From assembly GCF_000416985.1 (NCBI RefSeq), contig NZ_ATDL01000015.1, positions 124,001 to 188,000 on the forward strand: DNA of 64,000 nt, read 5' to 3'. A program made the translations under genes and the position numbers. Within the stretch, counting starts at the first letter, position 1; every line of letters starts with the position of its first letter. Positions 33,900 to 42,851 of the stretch are shown here, piece by piece. A model generated the notes under the pieces. That model did not search any database, was not told the DNA's origin, and saw only the letters and a program-made list of their open reading frames with translations. This DNA is from Sphingobacterium paucimobilis HER1398. GTDB taxonomy: Bacteria > Bacteroidota > Bacteroidia > Sphingobacteriales > Sphingobacteriaceae.

Positions 33900-35621
33900 T
33901 TAAATATTGTTCTTTTTCATCTCACTAACTGCGTGATCTACGGCACGTGCTGTCAGTGCCATGAAGGTCAGCGATGGGTTCTGGGTTCCGGTAGAGGTCA
34001 TACAGGCACCATCGGTCACGAAGACATTGGGGCAGCTATGTACCTGATTCCACTTATTAAGGATTGATGTCTTAGGGTCATGCCCCATACGTGCGCCGCC
34101 CATCTCATGAATATCCAGTCCCGGATTTTTGGCTATTCGATTCTGCTGTATATTCTTCGCTCCAGCGACATCCAACATTTCGGCGCCCTGAGTAAGGAAA
34201 TCTTCTAAGCTTTTGTAATCATTATCCTGATAACCTACGGATGTAATAAGCTGTGGAATACCGTAGCCATCGACTGCTGTATCGCTGAGGCGAACATGAT
34301 TTTTTGCGTGGGGAATAGTCTCTCCCTGCATCATCATAAATACGCGCCATTTGCCCGGCATAAGTAATGCATCTTTATAATCAGCTCCTACCCCTTCGGC
34401 AGAGTGATCTGCAGCATTCCTATAGGCTGAGAAAAAGGATGCATACCCCCGTAGAAAATCAGTATCTTGCTGATGCACATTTCTAAAATTGGGAATAAGT
34501 GGTTGCGTGGGTCGTCGCCCATAATAATATTTATCCTCAAAGCCATCAACCTCAGCTGAGATATGCCCCATGTAGTTGTGAAATGCGACATATCTGCCTA
34601 AAAGGCCATTGTCATTGCCTAGTCCGCTAGGGAATCGCTGGGATTTTGAATTCAACAAGATCTGATTACTGGCCAACGCCGAGGCATTGAGGAAGATAAC
34701 TCTTGCATAATACTGATGGACCTCTTTGGTAATCCTATCGACAATCTGTACACCTATAGCTTTGCCCTGAATATCATCATACAGAATTGACTCGACCACA
34801 GCATCAGGACGTAAAGTGAGGTTGCCGGTCTTGGTCGCCCAGGGTATGGTAGAAGCATTGGAACTAAAATAGCCACCAAAGGGACATCCCCGATTACACA
34901 ATGAGCGCGCCATGCACTGTGTCCGTCCCTGCGCTATATGAACGGGTTGCGGCTTGGTGACATGGGCACAGCGCCCACTGATGACCTGTCTATCGGTATA
35001 GCTGGTATTGATGCTGCGCTGTATCATCTTCTCGACGCTATTGAGCTCAAAGGGCGGCAGAAATTCTCCATCAGGCATGGATATATTGCCTTCTTTTTTT
35101 CCGGAAACTCCAATAAACCGCTCTACATGACTATACCACGGTGCAATATCCTTGTACCGTATGGGCCAGTCTACAGCAAAGCCATCGCGCGCCGGTCCCT
35201 CAAAATCAAAATCGGACCAACGCTGTACTTGTCTGGCCCAAGTCAGCGACTTGCCTCCCACCTGATAGCTCCGTATCCAGTCAAAAGGTTGCTCCTGTAT
35301 ATAGGGTTGCTCACTGTCTTTAGTAAAGAAATGCATGGTATCCTCTCCATAGGCATAGCATTTTGATACGATCGGATTATCCTTGGAAATCGACAGCGGT
35401 ACCCGATTATGGTGTTGGAACTGCCAGATGTCATGATGTGCTGTTGGGTAATCCTTGATGTGCTTAACATCCTTGCCTCGCTCTAACATCAAGGTTTTGA
35501 GACCATGCTCGCAGAGCTCCTTGGCAGCCCAGCCTCCAGAAATTCCTGAACCGATGACTATAGCATCAAAGTGTCGATTATCTAAACTATCTTTCATTAT
35601 TGGTGGATAATTAATAGACAT
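33900..35621 (-). CDS. GMC-family FAD oxidoreductase
   Basis: FAD-binding Rossmann motif GSGISGG follows FDAIVI near residue 17; the C-terminal GMC domain has HEMGGARMGHDP and TQNPSLTFMALTARAVDHA with the catalytic His/Asn. A cysteine-rich CMARSLCNRGCPFGGYF lies mid-protein. These Bacteroidota enzymes oxidise sugars or glycosides. The ATG at 35619-35621 is used here; a GTG sits one codon upstream, and the ATG at 35595-35597 avoids overlap with the preceding gene. No gluconate-dehydrogenase subunit 3 gene is adjacent. Last gene of the 51.7-33.9 kb minus-strand locus. Confidence 0.9.
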   Translation of the reverse strand: MSINYPPIMKDSLDNRHFDAIVIGSGISGGWAAKELCEHGLKTLMLERGKDVKHIKDYPTAHHDIWQFQHHNRVPLSISKDNPIVSKCYAYGEDTMHFFTKDSEQPYIQEQPFDWIRSYQVGGKSLTWARQVQRWSDFDFEGPARDGFAVDWPIRYKDIAPWYSHVERFIGVSGKKEGNISMPDGEFLPPFELNSVEKMIQRSINTSYTDRQVISGRCAHVTKPQPVHIAQGRTQCMARSLCNRGCPFGGYFSSNASTIPWATKTGNLTLRPDAVVESILYDDIQGKAIGVQIVDRITKEVHQYYARVIFLNASALASNQILLNSKSQRFPSGLGNDNGLLGRYVAFHNYMGHISAEVDGFEDKYYYGRRPTQPLIPNFRNVHQQDTDFLRGYASFFSAYRNAADHSAEGVGADYKDALLMPGKWRVFMMMQGETIPHAKNHVRLSDTAVDGYGIPQLITSVGYQDNDYKSLEDFLTQGAEMLDVAGAKNIQQNRIAKNPGLDIHEMGGARMGHDPKTSILNKWNQVHSCPNVFVTDGACMTSTGTQNPSLTFMALTARAVDHAVSEMKKNNI

Positions 35622-36627
35622 CACTTAAGGCGATCTTGACACCTGTCTCTCGACTACGCTGTGCGGCCTGCATAAACTGAAATATCTCGATGGTCTCGCT
35701 TGCTGATACAGGAGGGAGACCGGTATCAAAGAAGGTCAGTATCTCGGCTACCAAAGGACCATATCCCACAAAAGGGCCTAATGGAGATATACCGATCTCG
35801 CCAAAGGCAACGCCAGCAATATTGGAAGCTCCACGGCGTATCCCACGGACTGTGCCAGTGCGACCATCACTCCAGATACCGATTACCTGCTCAAAATCGG
35901 GGTGATATACGCGATACACTTCCTTACAGCCTGTCCCCATTACGGTAAACAGCATCTCTACACCGTGGATCATATACCAAGCCTGATCGATGTGATGTGG
36001 TTCGATCTCTGCAGGAGTGTATACGTCTGCTCCGAGTACCTTGCCAATCTTGCCGCCTGTAACTTCACGCACCAACTGGTCGTACCGCAACGAGGAAGAG
36101 GAAAAGATAGGTACCTGTTTGCGTTCAGCCAAATCAAATATAGCTTTGACCTTAGCGAGATTCTCGCCCATAGGCTTATCTACAAACAGCGGTTTGCCAG
36201 CCTTGATGACCTGTTCGGCCTGCTCGAGATGCACCCGACCATCGTTAGACTCTAGAAGGATGTAGTCGACTTTGCTCAATAGACTTTCTATAGAATCGAC
36301 AATTTCTACTCTCATATCACGCATGGCCTGTATAATACGCGGCTTCATTTCTAAGGCCGAGGGAATGTCTTTACTACCATGGGGATAAGCGGCGACAACG
36401 CGGTATCCCCTATCCTTGAGCGTTCCCTGGTTAATATCCTTGGTAAACATCTCACTATGTGAGGTATCTAAACCGATGATACCAATCTTCTTGATAGGCT
36501 GCTGCTCACCGGCCGTACTAAAGGACTGTGTCAATACCAACCCTCCGGTCAGTAAGCCCATTTTCTGTAAGAATGCACGACGTCCAGCAGGAGTTTGCTT
36601 CAAATTATTATCCATTGTCTTCATCAT
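35611..36627 (-). CDS. Gfo/Idh/MocA-type oxidoreductase, Tat-like signal, 338 aa
   Basis: An N-terminal GRRAFLQKMGLLTGG resembles a twin-arginine signal. The NAD(P)-binding Rossmann start KKIGIIGLDTSHSEM and the conserved KPLFVDKPMGENL (the Lys-Pro motif) follow. Gfo/Idh/MocA enzymes oxidise or reduce sugar derivatives. It lies directly after another member of the family with no gap, and is followed by the GMC oxidoreductase. This set suggests periplasmic oxidation of sugars, for example to 3-keto forms (inference). Confidence 0.88.
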   Translation of the reverse strand: MMKTMDNNLKQTPAGRRAFLQKMGLLTGGLVLTQSFSTAGEQQPIKKIGIIGLDTSHSEMFTKDINQGTLKDRGYRVVAAYPHGSKDIPSALEMKPRIIQAMRDMRVEIVDSIESLLSKVDYILLESNDGRVHLEQAEQVIKAGKPLFVDKPMGENLAKVKAIFDLAERKQVPIFSSSSLRYDQLVREVTGGKIGKVLGADVYTPAEIEPHHIDQAWYMIHGVEMLFTVMGTGCKEVYRVYHPDFEQVIGIWSDGRTGTVRGIRRGASNIAGVAFGEIGISPLGPFVGYGPLVAEILTFFDTGLPPVSASETIEIFQFMQAAQRSRETGVKIALSDVY

Positions 36628-38130
36628 TTATATTTTTGGCATTGGAGGTAGACTGAAACCATTATGATAGGTGTGTTTGATCCACTCATTGGCTGCTTCC
36701 AACGCATTAACTTTGGTAAATTGTCGATCAAACTTAGGATCTCCATCGATCACGCTAAACTCATCGACAGACACGATATCGAGCTGATCAGAAGGTTGAA
36801 TATTGGTGAATTTCATCTTTGCTCCGTCCCAAAGCAAGTCGCGATGAAGTCCCTGTAACCGGACAGCAAGAACGCCCATAACGACGGTTTCGTTCAAAGG
36901 ACCCGCAAACGCGAAGTTGGAACTTGCCTCCTTACGGTTTGCTTTGGATTCCTTGGAAGCGCGGATCCAATCTTGCTCGTGGGCATTGGAGGTCCAGATA
37001 TTACCATTGCCCCCAGGTACCCTAGGGATCCATGCTTTCGGTTTATTGAAATTGTCCATTCTTGAAACTGGTAGTAAAGTGGGGTTCATCCCATAGCAGC
37101 CTGTCATAATCTTACCTTTCTTGCCCACGAAAATGATGCCACCGTTCTCATCGCCCATCATCATCCCTGGGGCTAGCTCCGTAGGTCGGTCGGGCAACAA
37201 ACCGCCATCATACCAATGCACGGTAACCTCAGGCATATTGACCTGTCTGATTCGCCCACGGGCAGGAAAGGTATATTTTACGATCTCGGCATGCGGTGGC
37301 GAATAAAGGTTGCTCAATGTAGAACTACCATTGACCTTGATCGGGTACTTAAGATCGAGTGCCCAATAGATAGGATCCATAATATGACAGGCCATATCTC
37401 CCAGTGCTCCGGTTCCGAAATCCCACCAACCCCGCCAATTCCATGGCGTATAAGCTTGATTGTACGGACGCCTGGCTGCTGGGCCTAAAAACAGATTCCA
37501 ATCCAACTCGGAAGGAACCGTCATCTCCTGTTTGGGCTTCATCAACCCCTGTGGCCAGATCGGTCTATTGGTCCAGCAATGTACCTCGTAGACCTCGCCA
37601 ATGGTATCGGATTGTATCCACTCGGCAACCTCTCTACAGGCATCAAAGGAATTTCCCTGATTACCCATCTGTGTAGCAACACCATATTGCTGAGCCAATG
37701 CAGTCAACAGCCTGGACTCATATACGGAATGGGTCATCGGCTTTTGTGTATAACAATGCTTACCGAGGGTGATGGCATGTGCAGTGACACCTGCATGGGT
37801 ATGATCAGGGGTAGCTACCATGATGGCATCGATACTGCTTCCCATCTGATCAAACATCGTCCGCCAGTCTTTGAAGGTCTTGGCTTTGGGATAATCGGCA
37901 AAGGTCTTACCTGCGTATTTCCAATCCACGTCACACAATGCGACAATATTCTCGGTATTCATATTGGCCAGATTGCGTCTCCCCATACCGCCAACACCAA
38001 TACCTGCAATATTTAACTTATCACTGGGAGCAGTATGGCCAAACTTCTTGCCTAATACGGTATTGGATACAATGGTAAAGCCTGTCATTAAGGCTGCATT
38101 TTTAATAAAGGTTCTTCTTGAATTTTCCAT
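36628..38130 (-). CDS. Gfo/Idh/MocA-type oxidoreductase, Tat signal, 500 aa
   Basis: N-terminal SRRTFIKNAALMTG is a good Tat signal. Rossmann motif NIAGIGVGGMGRRNLANM, TPDHTHAGVTAHAI, and the catalytic YTQKPMTHSVYES follow. The C-terminal half contains the large beta-sheet domain with WNWRGWWDFGTGALGDMACH, typical of the long Bacteroidota/Planctomycete subfamily. The stop abuts the next Gfo/Idh/MocA start. The export signal puts it in the periplasm. Confidence 0.92.
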   Translation of the reverse strand: MENSRRTFIKNAALMTGFTIVSNTVLGKKFGHTAPSDKLNIAGIGVGGMGRRNLANMNTENIVALCDVDWKYAGKTFADYPKAKTFKDWRTMFDQMGSSIDAIMVATPDHTHAGVTAHAITLGKHCYTQKPMTHSVYESRLLTALAQQYGVATQMGNQGNSFDACREVAEWIQSDTIGEVYEVHCWTNRPIWPQGLMKPKQEMTVPSELDWNLFLGPAARRPYNQAYTPWNWRGWWDFGTGALGDMACHIMDPIYWALDLKYPIKVNGSSTLSNLYSPPHAEIVKYTFPARGRIRQVNMPEVTVHWYDGGLLPDRPTELAPGMMMGDENGGIIFVGKKGKIMTGCYGMNPTLLPVSRMDNFNKPKAWIPRVPGGNGNIWTSNAHEQDWIRASKESKANRKEASSNFAFAGPLNETVVMGVLAVRLQGLHRDLLWDGAKMKFTNIQPSDQLDIVSVDEFSVIDGDPKFDRQFTKVNALEAANEWIKHTYHNGFSLPPMPKI

Positions 38131-38152
38131 GATATACTATGTAGGGTACTTG

Positions 38153-40453
38153 TTAATTAATGGGTTCTATTTCCAGAACCAAGGCTTCTCTTGGCTCTAA
38201 CTCGAGGACGGTATAGATCTTTCCGTTCTGATAGGTTCCGATAAACTGTTTCTTATTCTCGATACTTCTATAAAGATTACCTCGATCGGCAAGGTCATAG
38301 TCCTGTGCCTTAAAATCCAGTCGTATCTGTGTTTTGACGCTGCCCAAGTGGACTATTGGTAATCCCAACTGACCGTCTGCAGATTGCCAGGCTCCTATCA
38401 AAACGGTGGGCATATCTTTTTGAAAAGTACGTACATGTTCGTTCTGCCCGGCATAAATAGATAATTTGGACAGTGTTACCTGCTGCATCAATGGAGCAGG
38501 TAGAATCACTGGTGGACGACAAAAAGCACCATACAAGAGATATTGTGGGTACTGCTTACGCAGTCTGGCCAGTCTTAATAAATAGTTAATCTCCTGGGGA
38601 CGTTGTAGCAATTGATCGACTGTAAAATTAGCCAACATAGGTTGCATCCCCCATATAAATGAACGTCCTTGTTCTATCATAAACTGTTGGCTATAGACAC
38701 TGTCCAACAGTCCTTGGGTATCAGGCCGATTAGCCTGAGGCCATTTCTCATCGTAAGGTGGGCTCATCAGGGAGGAATAACTACCATAACTCAATGCATA
38801 TTCATGATACACAGACTGAAAGAGTGGAATAGGCTCCCACCCGTCATCTCCAGCATAGCGCTCGCGGCTCACCTGCAGGGAAAGAAACAGATCCAGAGAT
38901 GGCAGCCAAGCTTCACAGGAGCCTTCGCCGGAAAGCGCAGTAGCGATAGAGCCTCGTTCACGAACTTCGCGAGCCATCTGCCGGGAAGCATGGGCCCAAA
39001 AATTGCCTCCACCGATGGGATGCCCATGTGTCGGATCGTAGCACTCGCGCTGTATACAGGCTTGATCCATATAAATACCGCCAAGTCCAAAATCGCGGAG
39101 TAAAGTGTCTGCCAGGTCGGCGTACCAATCTCGCCAGAAGGGGGTGCCTACACACATATTGGTCAATGATCTATTGGTAAACACATTGTACACATGGGTA
39201 TGTAGCTGACCGGAAGGACTTTTGATCGCGTAACGTGCTGCCTCTTGTTTTTTCCAACTAGCGGTCTGATCGCCCCATTGTAAAGCGTTCATATAGACTA
39301 ATGCATGAATGCCGTGTTTCTTGGCTAAAGTGATATGCTCCCGAAAGCTATCGGTGCCTTCCCGGGGCGGTAGGTATTCCGGAAAGCTGTCGTCATAGGA
39401 GCCCTGATGCCACCAATGCCAAAGCACACTAATAGGCTCGTCAAACTGTTGGCGTAAAGCGTATAGCGGTTGTAACACTTCTTCCGAACGGCCCCTATTC
39501 CATATCCACAGGCCTGTAGTTAATACCCAATCGGGAATAAGTCTGTTTTTGAGACGGCTCTGCTGTGCCCAGTCTTGTTGCACCGCCCAACTTTTGTAGA
39601 GGGCAGCCGCGGTCATCCAATCTCCCTGGTAACCACCAATAACAACGGAATAAGGTATTTTGTATGTGGCACTTGGAGAAAGTGACGGAATATGTTCGAT
39701 ATCGAGTACCATACCCCTATCCTGATCGAAACGTGCCGCAAACTGCTTGGCGTACATCGCTGTATCGGTACAGGCCAAATAGAGCCCTTCTTTGTCGTAG
39801 AGTGTTATAAACTGCATGGATAGCAGACCTGGATATGTCCAGCTAAAACTGTGTCCCCCAGAGGACTGAAGTGCCTGTCGTGGCTGTCTCATCAACTCGC
39901 CCATCCAATGGGGTACCGCCAGTGTACCATCAGCAAGCTCATCAAGTCCACTAACCTGTGGAAAGGAAACCCGACTTAAAATCATATCGCTCATACCCGC
40001 TACTGCTATATTCCAATATGACAGTGATGTGAGCGAATCTATACGGATGTGGACGGCAATGGTAAATGCCGATGCTGACTCGCCCTTATAGGAGCGCCAA
40101 ATCAACTGAGCCTCGTTGGGAGCAGCACACATGATTTCAAAATCGACAAAATCCTGAGGCCCCACAATAACAGACTGCCCCTGATCTATCATCGATAGTG
40201 TCCAAAGATGATTGATACGGGATACTTCGTCACGGATTATTGTGCCAGCAGTCTTGTGGCGTAAAGCCCGGAGTATACCCGTATGCCGATCTATTTCGAT
40301 ATGGAGATCTCCTCCGCTTAGCAATACCTTCTCAGAGGTATAAGATCGTGCTGCCTGAGGCTGCGCCATGCCTGGCACAATGTAGACTATACAGAGTGCC
40401 ATGGCGCAGGAAAGGGAACCTAAAATCTGTCTTATCAAATAAAAACACTTCAT
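38153..40453 (-). CDS. DUF6259-like putative glycoside hydrolase
   Basis: About 766 aa from the ATG at 40451-40453, which is followed by a signal peptide (FYLIRQILGSLSCAMALC, ending GMAQ). An earlier in-frame ATG at 40516 would overlap the preceding gene by 49 bp and is less likely. The middle has a (beta/alpha)-barrel pattern: TGLWIWNRG, SVLWHWWHQGSYDDSFP, HALVYMNALQWG, and GIYMDQACIQRECYDPTHG, where Asp residues could be catalytic. This resembles DUF6259 glycosidase-like proteins. Substrate unknown. It precedes the oxidoreductases and probably acts first on an imported or surface glycan. Confidence 0.78.
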   Translation of the reverse strand: MKCFYLIRQILGSLSCAMALCIVYIVPGMAQPQAARSYTSEKVLLSGGDLHIEIDRHTGILRALRHKTAGTIIRDEVSRINHLWTLSMIDQGQSVIVGPQDFVDFEIMCAAPNEAQLIWRSYKGESASAFTIAVHIRIDSLTSLSYWNIAVAGMSDMILSRVSFPQVSGLDELADGTLAVPHWMGELMRQPRQALQSSGGHSFSWTYPGLLSMQFITLYDKEGLYLACTDTAMYAKQFAARFDQDRGMVLDIEHIPSLSPSATYKIPYSVVIGGYQGDWMTAAALYKSWAVQQDWAQQSRLKNRLIPDWVLTTGLWIWNRGRSEEVLQPLYALRQQFDEPISVLWHWWHQGSYDDSFPEYLPPREGTDSFREHITLAKKHGIHALVYMNALQWGDQTASWKKQEAARYAIKSPSGQLHTHVYNVFTNRSLTNMCVGTPFWRDWYADLADTLLRDFGLGGIYMDQACIQRECYDPTHGHPIGGGNFWAHASRQMAREVRERGSIATALSGEGSCEAWLPSLDLFLSLQVSRERYAGDDGWEPIPLFQSVYHEYALSYGSYSSLMSPPYDEKWPQANRPDTQGLLDSVYSQQFMIEQGRSFIWGMQPMLANFTVDQLLQRPQEINYLLRLARLRKQYPQYLLYGAFCRPPVILPAPLMQQVTLSKLSIYAGQNEHVRTFQKDMPTVLIGAWQSADGQLGLPIVHLGSVKTQIRLDFKAQDYDLADRGNLYRSIENKKQFIGTYQNGKIYTVLELEPREALVLEIEPIN

Positions 40454-40467
40454 ATCTTCTAATGGGA

Positions 40468-41625
40468 TTAAAGAGTTGGCAAGCCGAGTTTCTGCCGTCG
40501 TACGACCGTTTCGCATAATCGCTTGTACATTGTCTTGTGTACAGGAACAGTGGAGGTAAATAACTTTAGAATAGTACTCTCGGACTGATAGTAGGCTATT
40601 TTTTTGGTATCGAAAATATTATTCTGGCCGAATACGTCAAGATATTCGTTAAACTTGGTTCTATAGGGATCAAAGTAAAGAATGTTGTCGTCGAATTCCA
40701 TCTCTAAGCCCAGTCCATAGGTGATAGCTGCATTGCAGGCTGCCTGTAATCTACTAAAGGGCACCGTACTATAGAAGAAATAATTAGGCTGTAAATAACT
40801 GTCCGAAAACCCTAAGGCTGTTGGGTTGGTGTAGCCGGGTGACTGCCACCAGGGAATCCAATTGAAACTAAGATTCAATCCGCTCAGGTAGCTGCCCATA
40901 TCTGCAATGGTGGTTCCATTGTCCTCTATCGCCTCTCCTATCCAATAAAAGCCGTCTAGGGTGAGGTGTCGGAAATTAGCCGCATTGAAGCGTGCGCTCA
41001 CCTCATCAACGAACCATTTACAGGCTTTGGTCTTATGCCCGGGTGTTTGAAAATTAAGCCAAATTCCTTCAGCCATTCCCCAATTGTTGGCGACAGCTGT
41101 CAAGGGCTCCGGAATACCGATGACAATCCGTCTCTTAGAAGGTGGCTGTCCTGCACTCCAGGTGGCGTCGTCAATAGCCTGGTCCAACTCATGCAAGGAA
41201 CGCCCCTGCTCAAAATATTTATCGATCAATGTCGCCCAATTGGCTTTTTGTGCCGGTTTAGCAGGATCTCCGTGGCCTACAGTGAAAGAAAAACCTAGAT
41301 CATCGCTGAGTTCTAAAAATAAAAACCCATCAAACATCCATTCATATACGTGTTGTTCGTTTTTATAAACCACGTAAGGATGAAACGCGTAATAATCCCA
41401 AACCTGCCCCTTATTGGTACCACCACCATAAATAAGTACCATATCACGTACGTGATTATTATGATAAGATGCAGCAGTGGAGACAAGATGTGTATCCATT
41501 GGTTTCAATCCGTCAATGCTAAAATCAGTATTGTAAGGTTGCTTTTGACAGGCAAAAAGCACCATCAGAAGAATGTACCACATCATCCTTTTAGACCAAA
41601 GGAATACTGTTCTGTATAAAATCAT
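40468..41625 (-). CDS. DUF4855-like lipoprotein (first copy)
   Basis: 385 aa. VLIYGGG, EWMFDGFLFLEL, GIPEP, LDGFYWIGE and WIPWWQSPGY, then LQPNYFF are features of DUF4855 proteins, which have a barrel-like glycosidase fold. A lipobox LLMVLFAC ends at Cys27 within the first 30 residues; Met14 or Met15 may be the true start. It shares extended similarity with the next DUF4855-like protein, so the pair arose by duplication. The substrate is unknown. It is encoded between DUF6259-like and the second DUF4855-like gene. Confidence 0.85.
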   Translation of the reverse strand: MILYRTVFLWSKRMMWYILLMVLFACQKQPYNTDFSIDGLKPMDTHLVSTAASYHNNHVRDMVLIYGGGTNKGQVWDYYAFHPYVVYKNEQHVYEWMFDGFLFLELSDDLGFSFTVGHGDPAKPAQKANWATLIDKYFEQGRSLHELDQAIDDATWSAGQPPSKRRIVIGIPEPLTAVANNWGMAEGIWLNFQTPGHKTKACKWFVDEVSARFNAANFRHLTLDGFYWIGEAIEDNGTTIADMGSYLSGLNLSFNWIPWWQSPGYTNPTALGFSDSYLQPNYFFYSTVPFSRLQAACNAAITYGLGLEMEFDDNILYFDPYRTKFNEYLDVFGQNNIFDTKKIAYYQSESTILKLFTSTVPVHKTMYKRLCETVVRRQKLGLPTL

Positions 41626-41662
41626 ATCTCTACAGATTAAATTGTTAATAATTCAGAAAAGA

Positions 41663-41686
41663 TCCTGCAGCAGTACTACTGCAGGA
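41663..41686 (-). terminator. Intercistronic hairpin between the two DUF4855-like genes
   Basis: A perfect 8-bp repeat TCCTGCAG/CTGCAGGA around an 8-nt loop lies just after the stop of the upstream DUF4855-like gene. It is followed on the minus strand by TCTTTTCTG, only weakly U-rich. It may partly terminate transcription or protect mRNA ends. Confidence 0.5.
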
Positions 41687-41695
41687 CTAACAACA

Positions 41696-42823
41696 TCAAT
41701 GTTTTATATAAGGTGGATTCTGTACTTTTTGCCTTTTGGTAATAATCTCACTCAATCTCTTGTACAGCTCTTGATCTGCTGGATTTATGGATTGGTAGAG
41801 CTTTAAAATAGTATTTACAGATTGATAATAAGCTAGTTTCTTGGTGTCGTATACAAGATTTTCTTCAAAAACGTCCAGATAATCATTCAGTTTGCCACCA
41901 TTGCCTCCCAATACGGACTCATCGAATTCGACTTCAAGATCGATATTGTGCTTATTGGCTTCGACAGTGGCCTCCTGTAGACGTGAGAACGGCACCTCAT
42001 AGAAGAAGTAGTTGGGCTGTAAATAGACTTCGCTAAAACCATACTTCTGAGCGTTGTCGTAACCTGGCGACTTCCACCAGGGAATCCATACAAAGGTCAT
42101 GTCTTTCTTTTTGAGGTAATCTCCGACAAACGAAATCATCTCTCCTGTATGATCTACCTCCTCGGCAATCCAGTAAAAGCCCTCTAACTCTAGATTTTTA
42201 AACGCTGCATTGGTGAAAGCAGTACGGGCTTGATCGATAAACCACGTACAGCCCGCTACACGGTCCTCATCTTTGGAAAAATCGAGCATCTTACCGTCCA
42301 CTTCTCCCCACTGTACGGCACCGCGCATAGGCTCGGGGATACCGATGACGACTTTTCTCTTTTGATTTGGCGGACCAATTTCTTTTGTGGTTTTATCCAA
42401 ACGCTGATCCAGTGCTGGAATAGATTGTCCTTCTTTGAAGTAATTCTGAATCAAAGCCTCCCAATGTACTTTCAACCCTGGGTTGGGCGCATGCCCTGTA
42501 GTGTAAGCATGTCCGTCGCCATCATTGAGCTCTAAAAAGAGAAAACCGTCAAACATCCATTCGGCTGTCGGCCCGTTCTGATAAGAGACATAGGGGACAA
42601 ACTTGTCATCGGTCCATTTATCGACAGCCGCTTTACCAGCCCCATAAATCAATACCAGATCTCGGATACTGGACTTCTTTCCTTCGTTAGGCTCTACGGG
42701 ATTTACCGGTTCTTCTTCGGTCTCCTGTCCTGTATAATCGGAATACATATAATCCCTTGCACAGGATATCATACTTGTGTTCACCAATAGACATATGATG
42801 AGGTATATATTTATCTTATTCAT
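41696..42823 (-). CDS. DUF4855-like lipoprotein (second copy)
   Basis: 375 aa. N-terminal lipobox SMISC (Cys21). LVLIYGAGKA, EWMFDGFLFLELNDGDGHAY, IGIPEPM, LEGFYWIAEEV, FVWIPWWKSPGYDNA and YLQPNYFFYEVPFSRLQEA match its neighbour, so the two are paralogues in tandem. A proline/glutamate-rich linker (TEEEPVNPVEPNE) follows the lipid anchor, typical of surface-exposed lipoproteins. It lies 28 bp after the DUF5018-like gene. The two may have specialised for different linkages in one glycan (inference). Confidence 0.85.
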   Translation of the reverse strand: MNKINIYLIICLLVNTSMISCARDYMYSDYTGQETEEEPVNPVEPNEGKKSSIRDLVLIYGAGKAAVDKWTDDKFVPYVSYQNGPTAEWMFDGFLFLELNDGDGHAYTTGHAPNPGLKVHWEALIQNYFKEGQSIPALDQRLDKTTKEIGPPNQKRKVVIGIPEPMRGAVQWGEVDGKMLDFSKDEDRVAGCTWFIDQARTAFTNAAFKNLELEGFYWIAEEVDHTGEMISFVGDYLKKKDMTFVWIPWWKSPGYDNAQKYGFSEVYLQPNYFFYEVPFSRLQEATVEANKHNIDLEVEFDESVLGGNGGKLNDYLDVFEENLVYDTKKLAYYQSVNTILKLYQSINPADQELYKRLSEIITKRQKVQNPPYIKH

Positions 42824-42851
42824 TGTTTCAAAATTTTATCTTAATACACTA

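Noticed and set aside
40454..40516. Longer N-terminus for the DUF6259-like protein
   Set aside because: It would overlap the previous gene by 49 bp and place 21 residues before a normal signal peptide.
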